From Vibrio sp. 16 (GTDB lineage Bacteria > Pseudomonadota > Gammaproteobacteria > Enterobacterales > Vibrionaceae), in NCBI RefSeq assembly GCF_963681195.1, contig NZ_OY808998.1:806001-870000 (forward strand): a stretch of 64,000 nt of DNA. The letters run 5' to 3'. The notes under the pieces were generated by a model. That model saw only the letters and a list, made by a program, of their open reading frames with translations, was not told the origin of the DNA and searched no databases. Shown here piece after piece: positions 1 to 9,682 of the stretch. Both the position numbers and the translations under genes were made by a program. Every line of letters begins with the position of its first letter. Position 1 is the first letter of the stretch.

Positions 1-1
1 C

Positions 2-976
2 CTCGCCAGCGCGATATTGCTTGGTGCGGCTCGGGCGGTCTATTCCGGTACGTTAGATGCTTGGTTTTATGATGCTTATCAGCTGTCACCCGGGCCGCTT
101 TCTTATCATGATGCGCTGGCGAGAATAAACCTTATGGTCACAGTCGGGTTGGCGCTAGGTTCGTTGGTCGGAGGCGGGTTGCCTGATGTTGCCTTGCATC
201 ATCAGTGGTTTGAGTCAAAATATGACCTAAATTTGATCCTCATTGTCGCGGCAACAGGTGTCCTTTTCATGGTGACCTTAACGCTTATTCCGAGCGAAGC
301 ACCTCCCTTGACTCAACAGAAACCCTCGCAGCAACAATCACTGCTTTCTACCTGCGTGCAGGCGCTGAACGAGGCATTTCGCCACGATGTATTGAAGCGA
401 GTGATGCAAACGACCTTGGTGTTTGGCGTGGTATTGAGTAGCGTTGAAAACCTCTGGCAGCCATATCTTGCCAATATTATGGGCGATGATACGGCCAGCA
501 CCTTGATCTATGGGGTTATCTCGGCACTCTACTTTTTAATGGCGGCAGCGGCATCTTGGTGCTCCGTTAAGGGATTGCGTTGGTTTTGTGGCTCCCATCG
601 AATGTTGCTTTTTGCCAGCCGCTTATCTGCTGGCATGGTGTTGTTGTTGATGTCGACAACAACGCAAGTTACGAGCTTTTCTCTTGCTTATCTGATGTTT
701 TTCTTCCTTTTTACCTTGGGTGAAAACTCGCAAATGGTGTTGGTCAATGACAATACTAAGGCCGAGTTTCGTTCGACTATGCTCTCGATCAGTTCCTTTG
801 TTGTCACCTGCGGTGGAATGATCGCGTCGTTAGGGTTTGGCTATTTATCGGATCACTTTGGCATTTCAGCCAGTTGGAGTGTTGCGGCGTTGCTGCTGGT
901 GGTATCGTCTTTTGGCTTTATACGAATTCCAGCACAAATGTCTCGAACTAACGGCGTGGTGGAATCGGGTCGATAG
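2..976 (+). CDS. MFS transporter (5' end outside window)
   Basis: The reading frame is open to the left edge of the window, so the first part of the gene is missing; a TTG at position 17 is internal. About 324 residues remain of a family usually near 400. They hold long hydrophobic segments separated by short polar loops, with a central polar stretch rich in Gln and Ser (about residues 95-105) that fits the cytoplasmic loop between the two six-helix halves of a major facilitator transporter. The substrate cannot be told. The next gene on the same strand starts 160 bases downstream with its own Shine-Dalgarno sequence, so an operon is not required. Family assignment is by overall pattern and is fairly safe; function is unknown. 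Confidence 0.75.
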   Translation, partial: LASAILLGAARAVYSGTLDAWFYDAYQLSPGPLSYHDALARINLMVTVGLALGSLVGGGLPDVALHHQWFESKYDLNLILIVAATGVLFMVTLTLIPSEAPPLTQQKPSQQQSLLSTCVQALNEAFRHDVLKRVMQTTLVFGVVLSSVENLWQPYLANIMGDDTASTLIYGVISALYFLMAAAASWCSVKGLRWFCGSHRMLLFASRLSAGMVLLLMSTTTQVTSFSLAYLMFFFLFTLGENSQMVLVNDNTKAEFRSTMLSISSFVVTCGGMIASLGFGYLSDHFGISASWSVAALLLVVSSFGFIRIPAQMSRTNGVVESGR

Positions 977-1137
977 GTTTGATTCACGGCTTTATCATTG
1001 AAACGTCATAAACTTTTTACAATTATCTGTTTGAGTTATAGGCGAAAAGTTTTGCTGTGTTGTATGCCGTTCGATGCGTCATCATGTCAAAACCAGAACA
1101 ATAAAACATAACTCGTTTCCTCAAGGAGAAACAACAG

Positions 1138-2349
1138 ATGAAGCAGATCCTAACCAGTGGTATTGCGCTCTTGCTTGGTATGAGCTCAATGGCGATGGCG
1201 GCGAATGAACCTGCACAAGTAGGTCCGCGTCCTTTGTACTTGGTCAGTGACATGGAAGATGGTCCTCTTAAATCAAAATTAGAAAGTTGCAGTGCAGGTC
1301 CTTTTTATCGCAGCGACTTTTCGATTGGTCACCGCGGCGCGGCAATGCAGTTTCCAGAGCATACTAAAGAGTCTTACCTTGCGGCGATTGCAATGGGAGC
1401 GGGGGTTCTGGAGTGTGATGTGACCTTTACCAAGGATAAACAATTGGTTTGTCGTCACTCACAAAGTGATCTGCACACTACAACGGATGTGCTTGCGCAC
1501 CCTGAATTGGCGAAGAAGTGTTCTGTTCCGTTCAAACCTGCCAATCCCGAAACTGGCGAAGATGCCCAAGTAGAGTGTCGTACGTCAGACTTTACCCTCG
1601 CGGAGTTCAAGACTCTCAAGGGTAAAATGGATGGCGCGAACCCGAAAGCCACCACGATTGAAGAGTACATGAATGGCACTCCGGGCTGGCGCACTGACTT
1701 GTATTCGCAAACGGGTACATTGATGACGCATGCGGAAAGCGCGGCGCTGTTTAAAAAGCATGGTGTAAAAGTCACACCTGAGCTGAAATCAGCGGCGGTA
1801 GAAATGCCATATCAAGGCTTTAGCCAGAAAGATTATGCTCAAAAGCTGATTGATGAACTCAAAGCAGCCGGCTTCTCTGCAAAAGAGGCTTACGTGCAGT
1901 CATTCAATCTTGATGACGTGAAGTACTGGATTAAAAACGAGCCTGAGTTTGGTCAGCAAGCGGTCTATCTTGATGATCGCGTCTATAACCTAAAAGACTT
2001 CACGGCGACGCTGGAAAACATGAAAGCGCTCTCTGATCAAGGCGTTAACATCATTGCGCCTCCTCTTTATGCGCTGATTGATTTAGATGAGAAAAACAGC
2101 ATTGTTGCCTCTGAGTATGCCAAGCTGGCAAAACAAGCGGATTTGGACATCATCGCATGGACGTTAGAGCGTTCAGGGCCACTTGCGCAAGGTGGTGGTT
2201 GGTACTATCAAAGCGTTACCGAGCAGATCAAGCAAGATGGCGATATGATGAAAGTGTTGGATGTGTTGGCGAAAGATGTCGGCGTACTGGGGGTCTTCAG
2301 TGATTGGCCTTCAACAGTCACTTACTACGCCAACTGTATGGACATCTAA
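1138..2349 (+). CDS. Periplasmic glycerophosphodiester phosphodiesterase (GlpQ/GDPD family)
   Basis: This 403-residue protein starts with a signal peptide (basic MKQ, hydrophobic core, MAMAA cleavage region near residue 21), so it acts in the periplasm. The GDPD catalytic core follows: GHRGA with His65, the PEHT segment, metal-ligand motif LECDV with Glu92 and Asp94, and second catalytic His107 in CRHSQ. Family members hydrolyse deacylated phospholipids such as glycerophosphocholine to glycerol-3-phosphate and an alcohol. The start is set by AAGGAG about nine bases before the ATG. A bidirectional hairpin separates it from the convergent chemoreceptor gene. The sequence between the two histidines is longer than in a minimal GDPD, which is common in the secreted branch. 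Exact substrate is not evident and no glpT-like transporter is adjacent. Confidence 0.88.
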   Translation: MKQILTSGIALLLGMSSMAMAANEPAQVGPRPLYLVSDMEDGPLKSKLESCSAGPFYRSDFSIGHRGAAMQFPEHTKESYLAAIAMGAGVLECDVTFTKDKQLVCRHSQSDLHTTTDVLAHPELAKKCSVPFKPANPETGEDAQVECRTSDFTLAEFKTLKGKMDGANPKATTIEEYMNGTPGWRTDLYSQTGTLMTHAESAALFKKHGVKVTPELKSAAVEMPYQGFSQKDYAQKLIDELKAAGFSAKEAYVQSFNLDDVKYWIKNEPEFGQQAVYLDDRVYNLKDFTATLENMKALSDQGVNIIAPPLYALIDLDEKNSIVASEYAKLAKQADLDIIAWTLERSGPLAQGGGWYYQSVTEQIKQDGDMMKVLDVLAKDVGVLGVFSDWPSTVTYYANCMDI

Positions 2350-2370
2350 CCACGGCCATAGAAGAGAAAA

Positions 2371-2395
2371 GCCCGAACCATGTGTTCGGGCTTTT
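2371..2395. terminator. Bidirectional terminator hairpin
   Basis: Perfect 8-bp stem GCCCGAAC / GTTCGGGC (2371-2378 and 2384-2391) with A-rich bases before and TTTTT after. It lies between the convergent phosphodiesterase and chemoreceptor genes and can serve both. Confidence 0.85.
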
Positions 2396-2410
2396 TGGTT
2401 TTAAGTTAGC

Positions 2411-4294
2411 TTAAAGTTTAAATGAACCAATTTCCTGGTTCAGTTTATCTGCTAATGCGGATAGCTTGGCCGCTTGCTCGGCGGCATCGGCAGCCTCAGA
2501 TGAGAGCTGATCTGACACGGAGCGAATCCCTTCCGTATTCATCGTGATCTCATTCGAGACTAGGCTTTGTTCTTCAGCTGCCGCTGCAATTTGAGCCGCC
2601 ATATCGCTTATCACATCGACCGCCGTATTGATGTTGACAATATTGCCATTGGCAGTGGTGGCGTCGTTGACACTGTCTCGGGCTTTGGTTTGGCTCTGAC
2701 CCATGATTTGAACCGCTTTGTGAGTTGTCGATTGCAGCAATTCTATCGTATGTTGGATCTCTTTGGTGGAGGTGTGGGTACGTTGTGATAGCACGCGAAC
2801 TTCGTCAGCAACAACAGCAAAACCACGACCTTGGTCACCCGCTCGAGCAGCTTCAATGGCGGCATTCAATGCAAGAAGATTGGTTTGCTCGGCGATGTCT
2901 TGGATGGTAGATAAGATAGTATTAATGCTCGTCGCGTGCCCTTCTAAATCTTCAATCACGTCGGTAGCAACTTGTACATCTGCTGCCAGTGCTTCAATTG
3001 ATACCAGGGTTTGATTGACCTGGCTGGAGCCATCGACACAAGCGGTGACCGCATCTTGAGAGTTTTTCGCGGTATTTTCCGCATTAGAGGCGATTTCGGC
3101 GGTAGCTGCTGCCATCTCACCGACCGCGGTAGCGACCATATTGATCTCATCTTGCTGGCTATGGATACGTTGGCTGCGCTCCTCCGCTTGATGAGAGGTA
3201 ATAGAGGCTTGATCGCTCAGATCGTGGGAAATCCCTTTGAGCGTCATGACCATTTGGTGCATGTTGGCAACGAATTTGTTGAAGCTGGTGGCGAGTTGGC
3301 CAACTTCATCTTGAGTCCGCGGGCTTAGTCGTTGGGTTAGGTCACCATCTCCTGACGCGATTTCCTCCAAGGCTTTTGTGACGACGAGAAGGTCTCTAAA
3401 CAAGTATGAGATGAGCGCCGAAACCAAGCCAATCAGAACGATCGCGCCAATGACTGCTGTAATGATTAGCTGAGTCAGCAGTTCGTAGTACGCTGACTCT
3501 TCGGTTGTCTTATCCATCTGAATGGCGACAACCCAGTCTGAGTCTTCAATCTTGTTGAAGTACATCAACTGAGGCTCTTTTTGTGCGCTGAACTCACTGA
3601 TCGTGCCGTCTCTTTCTGCTTTGAGTATTGCCGGGAGTGTGAGTTGTGAATCCCAGCGAGTAACGGGTTGCATCGCTAAAGATGTTTGTGGGTGCGCAAG
3701 GAAGGTTCCGTTAGCACTGTCAATCAATATCGCCTGTGCATTTTCACCAACATCAAGATTGACGATTTCTGATATCAATTGGTCGATTAATAGATCTGCA
3801 CCAATTACGCCCACGACGCGACCATTCTGGCTCACGCTTGCCGCGATTGACACCATCATTTTATTTGAATTGATGTCTTTATAAGCTGGGGTAATAACAG
3901 GCTTGTTGGAGTTGATCGCCGCCTTGTACCATGGGCGAGTGCGGGGGTCGATATGACTGAGATCTAGGTCAGCATGTGAGGTGACGACCACCCCTTCGCT
4001 CGAACCGAAGTAGACGTCTTCAAAGCCACCGCTGATGCGTGCCTGATACAGCGCTTCGTTGATATTGTCTGCGCGAAGTAAGCTACCTGTGGCGGTGACT
4101 ATATTTTCTCGGATATCGATCCATTTGCGAATAGCATCAGACTCGGTTTGGCTGACACCGCCAGCATGTAAGTAGATTGCGTGGCGGCTTTGTTCAAACA
4201 GCTTTGAAGAGGCTTGCCAAGTTAGCAACGAGGACATGAGTACAACAGCGAACAAACACGCCATTGTCAGTTTTTGCTTTAACGATAGATTCAT
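2411..4294 (-). CDS. Methyl-accepting chemotaxis protein with double Cache sensor
   Basis: A 627-residue transmembrane chemoreceptor. A first membrane segment lies at about residues 11-30, then a periplasmic region of about 240 residues with dCache features ([23 protein letters not shown]), a second membrane segment near 275-297, a HAMP linker ([15 protein letters not shown]) and a long coiled-coil signalling domain. The highly conserved hairpin tip is present ([20 protein letters not shown]). Cache receptors bind small ligands such as amino acids or organic acids and pass the signal through CheW to CheA. No CheR-tethering pentapeptide is seen at the C terminus (EIGSFKL). Ligand unknown. Monocistronic: the upstream gene has its own terminator and the downstream gene is convergent. 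Confidence 0.93.
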   Translation of the reverse strand: MNLSLKQKLTMACLFAVVLMSSLLTWQASSKLFEQSRHAIYLHAGGVSQTESDAIRKWIDIRENIVTATGSLLRADNINEALYQARISGGFEDVYFGSSEGVVVTSHADLDLSHIDPRTRPWYKAAINSNKPVITPAYKDINSNKMMVSIAASVSQNGRVVGVIGADLLIDQLISEIVNLDVGENAQAILIDSANGTFLAHPQTSLAMQPVTRWDSQLTLPAILKAERDGTISEFSAQKEPQLMYFNKIEDSDWVVAIQMDKTTEESAYYELLTQLIITAVIGAIVLIGLVSALISYLFRDLLVVTKALEEIASGDGDLTQRLSPRTQDEVGQLATSFNKFVANMHQMVMTLKGISHDLSDQASITSHQAEERSQRIHSQQDEINMVATAVGEMAAATAEIASNAENTAKNSQDAVTACVDGSSQVNQTLVSIEALAADVQVATDVIEDLEGHATSINTILSTIQDIAEQTNLLALNAAIEAARAGDQGRGFAVVADEVRVLSQRTHTSTKEIQHTIELLQSTTHKAVQIMGQSQTKARDSVNDATTANGNIVNINTAVDVISDMAAQIAAAAEEQSLVSNEITMNTEGIRSVSDQLSSEAADAAEQAAKLSALADKLNQEIGSFKL

Positions 4295-4505
4295 TTATTA
4301 ACCAGTATAAGTGTTGAGCAGACTGAATTTATGGAACGGGAGATTGTATAGGTTTTGAATGTGGATTTATAGGGGGTGATATACTGTTTATTTGGATGGG
4401 TCGTTTGATTTATGAGCAGTCAAAACAAAGCATCGATCGAAGAGGTCATTGTGGGCTTGGATAGGCCGTTTGTCGGGTTGTTAGACTAATTTTTCAAGGG
4501 GAAAG

Positions 4506-4527
4506 GAGCTCCCTACGTTGGGAGCTC
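4506..4527 (-). terminator. Terminator of the phospholipase D gene
   Basis: Inverted repeat GAGCTCCC / GGGAGCTC (4506-4513, 4520-4527) 25 bases past the stop of the minus-strand gene. On the minus strand it is followed by CTTTCC, a weak T tract. Confidence 0.6.
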
Positions 4528-4552
4528 TCGTTTAGTAAATCGAACTTATGCC

Positions 4553-6082
4553 TCAGAGGTATTTCTCTATCGGCAGTAATTGCAGGAAGTAAGATTGGAA
4601 TCGAGGCCATTTCCCTGTGTCTGGTTCGCGATTTAGTCGTCGTTCTCCCGATTGCCAATACACATCGCCCTCTTGCAAATGCAACGACCAGCTGTGCGTT
4701 TCATCCATCGCATCACCAATCGTTTCTGCCAATTCTTCGGCAACCGCTGGGCTGTCGATGACTAGGATCGATTCGCTGTTTAAGTAGGTTGAGCGGAGAT
4801 TGAAATTAAACGAACCAATCACAGCAACCTGCTTGTCGAAGACGGCGGATTTTGAATGAAGACCGTAGCTCGCCTCTGGTGCACACTTGCGGTTATCTTT
4901 GGTTGATGCGAAACAAAGCGAGCTATCGGGTTGGAGCTCAAACAGCTGCACGCCATGTTGCAACATATCTTCTCGGCGGCCAGCATAAGCGGAATGGTTG
5001 GTGACCAGATCGTTTGATGCCATCGAGTTGGTTAATGCCTTAACATCAACGCCACGCTCGTTGAGTGTTTGCCAATTGTCCAGTTGGCGGTCGTCAAACA
5101 CTAAATAAGCCGATTCAAGGAGCACTTCCTTATGGGATTGTTCGGCAAGCTGGCTTAGGTATTTCGCTGTCCTTTTTGGCTCTGAGGTGTTGCTTTCATC
5201 GCTCGGTACAGGTCTGTCGGCAATGTAATGGGCTTGTACTGGGGTCATTGAGCCAGTGAGCTGAGTTAACAACTGTTTCGCCGCCATTGGCTTTGTGGGC
5301 AGCGGAGGGTACGCAAGATACTCAGGAACGGTTACCGATTTGAGTACAGAAAGGCTGACGTCTTGATCTTCACCAAGTAAATCAACTGGGTAAGACCAAC
5401 GACTATCCCAATATTGGTTGAAGCTTGTTTGAACCTCTTCAACCACATCCCCCATCACCAATGCGTCTCGATCGCGAAAGTTGATGTCATCGGATAAATC
5501 GAAGTACTCGTCGCCAATATTGCGACCGCCGACCACAGAAAATGCGCCATCCACGGTGAAGGATTTGTTGTGCATACGGCGGTTTAAGCGTGAAAAGTCT
5601 CCCAATACATTGAGCCATTTCGCCACACCGCGGCGGGTTGGGATTGGGTTAAAAACGCGTATTTCAACGTTGGGATGGGCATTGAGCTCGATCAAAAGCG
5701 ACTCGCGCTCATTGAGGTTAATGTCATCGAGCATGACACGCACCTTCACGCCGCGGTCGGCGGCAGCCAGTAAACGGCTGGCAAGGTACGCGCCTGAAAC
5801 ATCGGAGTTCCAGATATAGTATTGAATGTCTATGGTGCGCTCCGCCGTTTCAACCAACGCCAATCGCTGAGCAAGGGCATCCCACCCTGATTCTTGCAAC
5901 AAAACCGTGCTCGAAACCTCAGGCCGATCTTTCCAATACTGGTCATTGAGCTTTGATAACTGGGTGTCGGATGGTAATGGGGTCGTGGATGGAGTGTGGA
6001 CGATGTCATCGGGAAGCGTGCCACAGCCAGCTAAAAGGCTGACAATAAAAAGTTGAGAAGCTAAGCGCCTAAGCTTAATCAT
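4553..6082 (-). CDS. Phospholipase D family lipoprotein (cardiolipin synthase-like)
   Basis: Two HKD catalytic motifs define the PLD superfamily: His171 in HNKSFTVD and His409 in HSKSAVFD (numbering from the chosen start). The ATG at 6082 is preferred over one 60 bases upstream because it follows an AAGGA sequence and begins a typical lipoprotein signal peptide with lipobox LLAGC (Cys20). The 509-residue product is therefore expected to be membrane-anchored by lipid. Two-HKD proteins of this length in gammaproteobacteria include ClsC-type cardiolipin synthases, which transfer phosphatidyl groups, but a lipoprotein form could instead be a periplasmic phospholipase. No ymdB-like partner is adjacent. 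Function beyond phosphodiester transfer is inference. Confidence 0.85.
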   Translation of the reverse strand: MIKLRRLASQLFIVSLLAGCGTLPDDIVHTPSTTPLPSDTQLSKLNDQYWKDRPEVSSTVLLQESGWDALAQRLALVETAERTIDIQYYIWNSDVSGAYLASRLLAAADRGVKVRVMLDDINLNERESLLIELNAHPNVEIRVFNPIPTRRGVAKWLNVLGDFSRLNRRMHNKSFTVDGAFSVVGGRNIGDEYFDLSDDINFRDRDALVMGDVVEEVQTSFNQYWDSRWSYPVDLLGEDQDVSLSVLKSVTVPEYLAYPPLPTKPMAAKQLLTQLTGSMTPVQAHYIADRPVPSDESNTSEPKRTAKYLSQLAEQSHKEVLLESAYLVFDDRQLDNWQTLNERGVDVKALTNSMASNDLVTNHSAYAGRREDMLQHGVQLFELQPDSSLCFASTKDNRKCAPEASYGLHSKSAVFDKQVAVIGSFNFNLRSTYLNSESILVIDSPAVAEELAETIGDAMDETHSWSLHLQEGDVYWQSGERRLNREPDTGKWPRFQSYFLQLLPIEKYL

Positions 6083-6301
6083 GAATGCGCGTCCTTGGGG
6101 ATAGTTAGAGCAATCGCGTGAGTCTTGACTCCAGTATAACAAAAACCGAATGGGCGTAGGTTTGTCGCTTTTGAGGAAAATGAATGGCTATGCAATCAGG
6201 TTGTTATTTTGCTGAGCAATAGTACGTGCTTCATTGATTAAAATCACATCAGCGGTCAAGTAAATCCAGTACTATCGGCGCAAAATAATAGTCATTATCA
6301 A

Positions 6302-6565
6302 ATGAAAGCAATGAGTCCCATGAAGCAATCTGCACTCGATTTACAAACCATAGTCGATGCTCTGTCGAAAGTAGAAAGAGCAAACAATGTCGATTTATGT
6401 CCGTTGAAAACGTCTATTTCCAACATGCCAGTGGATACACTAAAGACCTTTGGTCGTATTGGTCATCAAGATTCCATTGACGCACGTTTCAAGATTTTGA
6501 GCGAAGGCTTTCCTAATCTGAGCCACCAAGTCAACTACTTGCTCGAAGCCTCTGTGCTTCTTTAG
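6302..6565 (+). CDS. Small hypothetical protein (87 aa)
   Basis: The family is not recognised. The product is a mostly helical, soluble 87-residue protein with no signal peptide or cysteine pair (one Cys). There are three possible ATG starts within 20 bases and none has a strong Shine-Dalgarno sequence, so the N terminus is uncertain. A strong terminator 27 bases downstream supports a real transcription unit on this strand. It is flanked by the divergent phospholipase D gene and the convergent LysR gene. Confidence 0.5.
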   Translation: MKAMSPMKQSALDLQTIVDALSKVERANNVDLCPLKTSISNMPVDTLKTFGRIGHQDSIDARFKILSEGFPNLSHQVNYLLEASVLL

Positions 6566-6592
6566 GGCTTCACTCTCCGTTGAATCAAACCG

Positions 6593-6623
6593 CCACTCTA
6601 GTGCAGTTGCTAGAGTGGTTTTT
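6593..6623 (+). terminator. Rho-independent terminator
   Basis: Nine-bp stem CCACTCTAG / CTAGAGTGG (6593-6601, 6610-6618) followed by TTTTT. Ends the small gene at 6302-6565 and lies just before the convergent LysR stop. Confidence 0.85.
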
Positions 6624-6640
6624 AGTGCGCGCTATTTATT

Positions 6641-7522
6641 TTAGAGCGTTAACTTCGGTTGAATGAAGTCAATGAACGCTGAAATCCTTCTCGCCACATT
6701 GGAGGACTTATAGTACACCGCATTGACTAACTCGCGGCCGGTGCGGCTGATCTTTTCGTGTTCAAGCACTGGTATCAACCGGCCTTCCTCAATGTCGCTA
6801 TTCACCATAAAACCTGACAAACAAGCAATGCCATTGCCTGCCAGAGCAAGTTGTCGCACCGCCTCACCATTGCTTGATGTAAGTGTTGGCTGCAAACTTT
6901 GAAACCCTTTTAACGGCCATTGATTGAGTGCTTTTGGTCCGCTGAACCCGATTGTGGCATGGTGGATTAAATCAGCGGTCGTGTGTGGCTGTCCCCGTTT
7001 TGCTAGGTAGTCAGGAGAAGCCACTAAATGGAGTTGACTGCGTCCGAGCGGTCTTGCATGCAGAGTGGAGTCGCTCAACTGACCGATTCGAATCGCGACA
7101 TCGGTTTTCTTTTCAAGCAGATCAACAAATCCCTCGTTAGATGAGAGTTCAAGTTCGATGTCAGGATATTGCGCTTGGAAATCACCAATTAAAGGCACCA
7201 ATTGGTGAAGAACAAATGGGCTGGCGGCGTCAACGCGTAATCGACCTTTGGGAAGTTCACCGCGTGATATCAGCTCCTCTTCTGCCCGTTGGATCTGGGT
7301 TAATCCTAGGCGGATTGAGTCGATGAACTGCCTTCCTTCATCGGTTAACTCGATTCGGCGCGTAGTTCGATTGAGAATCGATACCCCAAGTTGTTTCTCT
7401 ACTTTGCCAACGGCGCGTGAGACGCGAGCCACTTGAATATCAAGTGTGTCTGCCGCCGCAGAAAACCCGCCGCTATCCACCACGGCTAACAATATTTCAA
7501 GATCATCTGAGCGGGTAAGCAT
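6641..7522 (-). CDS. LysR-family regulator of the divergent MFS gene
   Basis: The N-terminal winged helix-turn-helix is clear (FSAAADTLDIQVARVSRAV), followed by a periplasmic-binding-protein-like effector domain (GRLRVDAASPFVLH onward). The start at 7522 is chosen because AGAGGAAAC precedes it; an upstream ATG at 7582 would add 20 residues that do not fit the family. With 293 residues the length is typical. It is transcribed away from an MFS exporter gene 167 bases away, the usual arrangement in which the LysR protein controls its neighbour. The inducer is unknown. Confidence 0.88.
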   Translation of the reverse strand: MLTRSDDLEILLAVVDSGGFSAAADTLDIQVARVSRAVGKVEKQLGVSILNRTTRRIELTDEGRQFIDSIRLGLTQIQRAEEELISRGELPKGRLRVDAASPFVLHQLVPLIGDFQAQYPDIELELSSNEGFVDLLEKKTDVAIRIGQLSDSTLHARPLGRSQLHLVASPDYLAKRGQPHTTADLIHHATIGFSGPKALNQWPLKGFQSLQPTLTSSNGEAVRQLALAGNGIACLSGFMVNSDIEEGRLIPVLEHEKISRTGRELVNAVYYKSSNVARRISAFIDFIQPKLTL

Positions 7523-7689
7523 ACGGTTTCCTCTAGGCCAACTGATGAATGGGTTATTACCTTCATTTATAGCAAAAATCATTTGCTAAAACTGCTGATT
7601 TTTACAATGAAATAGAGAGGCATAATACCGCTATTCCCAGTCATCGCCGATTTCAGGTGAGGCTATTAACGTGATAGTGAGTATTTACC

Positions 7690-8886
7690 ATGCCTTTAGC
7701 TCTTTTTGCATTGACGCTTAGCGCCTTTGCCATTGGTACCACGGAATTTGTCATTGTTGGGTTGATCCCGACGATGGCCAGCGACCTTGGTGTTTCTTTG
7801 CCTTCTGCTGGTCTACTGGTTAGCTTGTATGCGCTTGGTGTTGCCATTGGTGCGCCAGTGTTGACTGCACTAACCGGAAAGTGGAACCGCAAGTATGTTC
7901 TGTTGGCTGTCATGGCCTTGTTCGTATTAGGAAACGTGTTAGCGTGGCAAGCCCCTGGTTACAACACCCTTATTGTTGCGCGCATTCTTACTGGACTGGC
8001 ACACGGTGTGTTTTTCTCTATCGGTTCGACCATTGCGACTGGATTGGTGGATAAAGATAAAGCCGCGAGTGCCATTGCCATTATGTTTACCGGACTCACA
8101 GTGGCATTGGTGACAGGTGTGCCACTGGGTACATACATTGGTCAAACATTTGGTTGGCAAGCGACATTTCTGATCGTCGCGATTCTTGGAGTGATCGCGT
8201 GGATCGGTAGCGCCTGGCTAGTGCCTAGTAACTTAAAGCAACCTCCGGCCACTAAGTTGTCAGCACAGCTTAAAGTGTTGACTCAGCCAAGGTTACTACT
8301 GGTGTATGCCATTACGGCGCTTGGCTATGGCGGTACGTTTACCGCGTTTACGTTCCTCGCTCCCATCTTAGAGCAGCAAAGTGGCTTCAGCTCTCAGTCG
8401 ATTGGTTTGATTATGCTGGTTTATGGCGTCTCGGTTGCCGTGGGCAATATTTGGGGCGGAAAAATGGCCGACAATTTTGGCCCAATCAAAGCGCTGACGA
8501 TCATTTTTTCGGGCCTTGCGATTGTGCTTTTGGTCTTTAATGTTGCGGCGTTCAATCCGATTACTGCTGTGGTGACCATTTTGGTTTGGGGCGCATTTGC
8601 ATTTGGTAATGTGCCGGGGTTACAGGTGTACGTGGTTAAACTCGCAGAGCAATATACGCCCGATGCCGTTGATGTCGCGTCAGGGCTAAATATTGCGGCG
8701 TTTAATGTAGGTATCGCGCTTGGTTCATGGGGCGGTGGACAGATTGTCTCTAACGCTGGGTTAATGCATACCCCTTGGGTTGGGGCTTTGATCGTGATGC
8801 TAGCACTGATGTTGACGCGTTGGAGTGGTCGTTTGGATAAGGGGCAACCTGTTGAATCTACAAGTGAAGGCGTGGTGGCTTCTTGA
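7690..8886 (+). CDS. MFS transporter, DHA1 drug-efflux type (YdhP/AraJ-like)
   Basis: The 398-residue protein has about twelve hydrophobic helices. The first carries GTTEFVIVGLIP, a signature I recall from the YdhP/AraJ group of 12-helix proton antiporters; later conserved pieces include ARILTGLAHGVFF and MFTGLTVALVTGVPLGT. These proteins export sugars, purines or drugs, so a specific substrate cannot be given. A divergent LysR gene is the probable regulator. The start ATG at 7690 has only a weak Shine-Dalgarno region, but it begins directly at the first membrane helix as expected. Confidence 0.87.
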   Translation: MPLALFALTLSAFAIGTTEFVIVGLIPTMASDLGVSLPSAGLLVSLYALGVAIGAPVLTALTGKWNRKYVLLAVMALFVLGNVLAWQAPGYNTLIVARILTGLAHGVFFSIGSTIATGLVDKDKAASAIAIMFTGLTVALVTGVPLGTYIGQTFGWQATFLIVAILGVIAWIGSAWLVPSNLKQPPATKLSAQLKVLTQPRLLLVYAITALGYGGTFTAFTFLAPILEQQSGFSSQSIGLIMLVYGVSVAVGNIWGGKMADNFGPIKALTIIFSGLAIVLLVFNVAAFNPITAVVTILVWGAFAFGNVPGLQVYVVKLAEQYTPDAVDVASGLNIAAFNVGIALGSWGGGQIVSNAGLMHTPWVGALIVMLALMLTRWSGRLDKGQPVESTSEGVVAS

Positions 8887-8942
8887 TTCCGTTGCTGAAC
8901 ATGGGTCACGAGGGCAATTGCTACTAATAAAATTGTCATTTA

Positions 8943-8974
8943 CAAACTAAACTTAAGTTGTGCTTAAGTAGTTT
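8943..8974. promoter_or_regulatory. Inverted repeat before small gene
   Basis: ACTTAAG (8951-8957) and CTTAAGT (8963-8969), with partial extension to AAACT / AGTTT, sit directly before the Shine-Dalgarno of the gene at 8985. The repeat could be an operator or an mRNA hairpin masking the leader. No trans-acting factor is identified. Confidence 0.3.
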
Positions 8975-8984
8975 GGAGGTAAGC

Positions 8985-9173
8985 ATGGATGTTCTGATTC
9001 AATTCGATGAGAAGGGGATGTACCAAAACAACCCTTGGGATATACCAGTGCCTTATCAGAAAGGGGAAGTACACTTAGTGAGCCCGCTCTCTGCTATGGT
9101 ATTGATAGATCAAGCTCAGGCGCATCTCTACCTCAATGATGAAGACCGACGCATGACACTCTTAGAAAAGTAA
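8985..9173 (+). CDS. Small hypothetical protein (62 aa)
   Basis: The ATG at 8985 is preceded by TGGAGG at ideal distance, which decides the start. The product is acidic, soluble and without membrane segments or cysteines. Its composition (FDEKG, NPWDIPVPYQKGEVHLV) does not match a family I know. A terminator follows 35 bases downstream. It may be co-transcribed with the MFS gene, since the 98-base gap shows no terminator. Confidence 0.6.
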   Translation: MDVLIQFDEKGMYQNNPWDIPVPYQKGEVHLVSPLSAMVLIDQAQAHLYLNDEDRRMTLLEK

Positions 9174-9207
9174 CGTGCGATGTTTACTTAATTGCAGGCG
9201 AGCGAGA

Positions 9208-9246
9208 AGCGGGGCGTTAACCAGAAAGGTGTCGCCCTGCTTTTTT
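9208..9246 (+). terminator. Rho-independent terminator
   Basis: Nine-bp stem AGCGGGGCG / CGCCCTGCT (one G-T pair; 9208-9216, 9233-9241) followed by six T residues. Confidence 0.8.
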
Positions 9247-9286
9247 ATGCCGTTCAACCATGAATAACGAGACTCTGTTAAAAGGG

Positions 9287-9460
9287 TTACTTTGGTAAAG
9301 TGTCTACAAAGCTATCGTCATCATCTGGCTGCGGGGATGGGTGTTGCTTTTGCCAGTCAGGGTTGTTGTGTATCGCGTCAATCAGCTCTCTATCAAGCCG
9401 CGCAAAATACAAATCTTCCTCTGCCTTGCCACGCAGTCTGAGTTTTTCCGTAAAGTCCAT
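9287..9460 (-). CDS. Small conserved-looking protein (57 aa)
   Basis: A short gene found by reading the minus strand. An ATG at 9460 follows a perfect AGGAGG nine or so bases upstream. The product begins MDFTEKLRLRGKAEEDLYFA and ends with an acidic tail (PDDDDSFVDTLPK). The segment LRLRGKAEEDLYFARLDRELI resembles small proteins of unknown function that I associate with proteobacteria (memory, not a search). No cysteines, no membrane segment; probably one or two helices. It runs convergent to the gene at 8985 and away from the Fur-box promoter at 9590. The plus-strand frame over the same bases lacks a Shine-Dalgarno and is judged a shadow. Confidence 0.72.
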   Translation of the reverse strand: MDFTEKLRLRGKAEEDLYFARLDRELIDAIHNNPDWQKQHPSPQPDDDDSFVDTLPK

Positions 9461-9583
9461 ATTAGCCTCCTGCGGAATCTTTCACTCCCACATTAAGTAT
9501 AGTGGGTCGTGGTCAATTGCTCACACCAAGGGTAAGCAATGCTTCTCATTATGGCTCCGGTGGTGTCAACCTAGGTTTACTTT

Positions 9584-9606
9584 GTTGTGAATGATTATCA
9601 TTTTTG
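9584..9606. promoter_or_regulatory. Probable Fur box upstream of the AraC-type gene
   Basis: The palindrome AATGATTATCATT (9590-9602) matches the core of the 19-bp Fur consensus (GATAATGATAATCATTATC) in nearly every position. It lies about 80 bases before the AraC-family start, so iron repression of that regulator and the receptor downstream is expected. Confidence 0.8.
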
Positions 9607-9682
9607 TGAATAATTCTGTTATCATCGCTGCAATAGTGGCAGATGTATCAATAGTTGAGTGGTGTCTGAGGAAAAAGTGTCA

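Noticed and set aside
4412..4489. 25-codon frame starting MSSQNK upstream of the dCache chemoreceptor
   Set aside because: No Shine-Dalgarno sequence and no terminator support; judged chance.
9300..9590. Plus-strand serine/cysteine-rich frame of 96 codons
   Set aside because: It is the shadow of the minus-strand 57-residue gene with AGGAGG and lacks its own signals.
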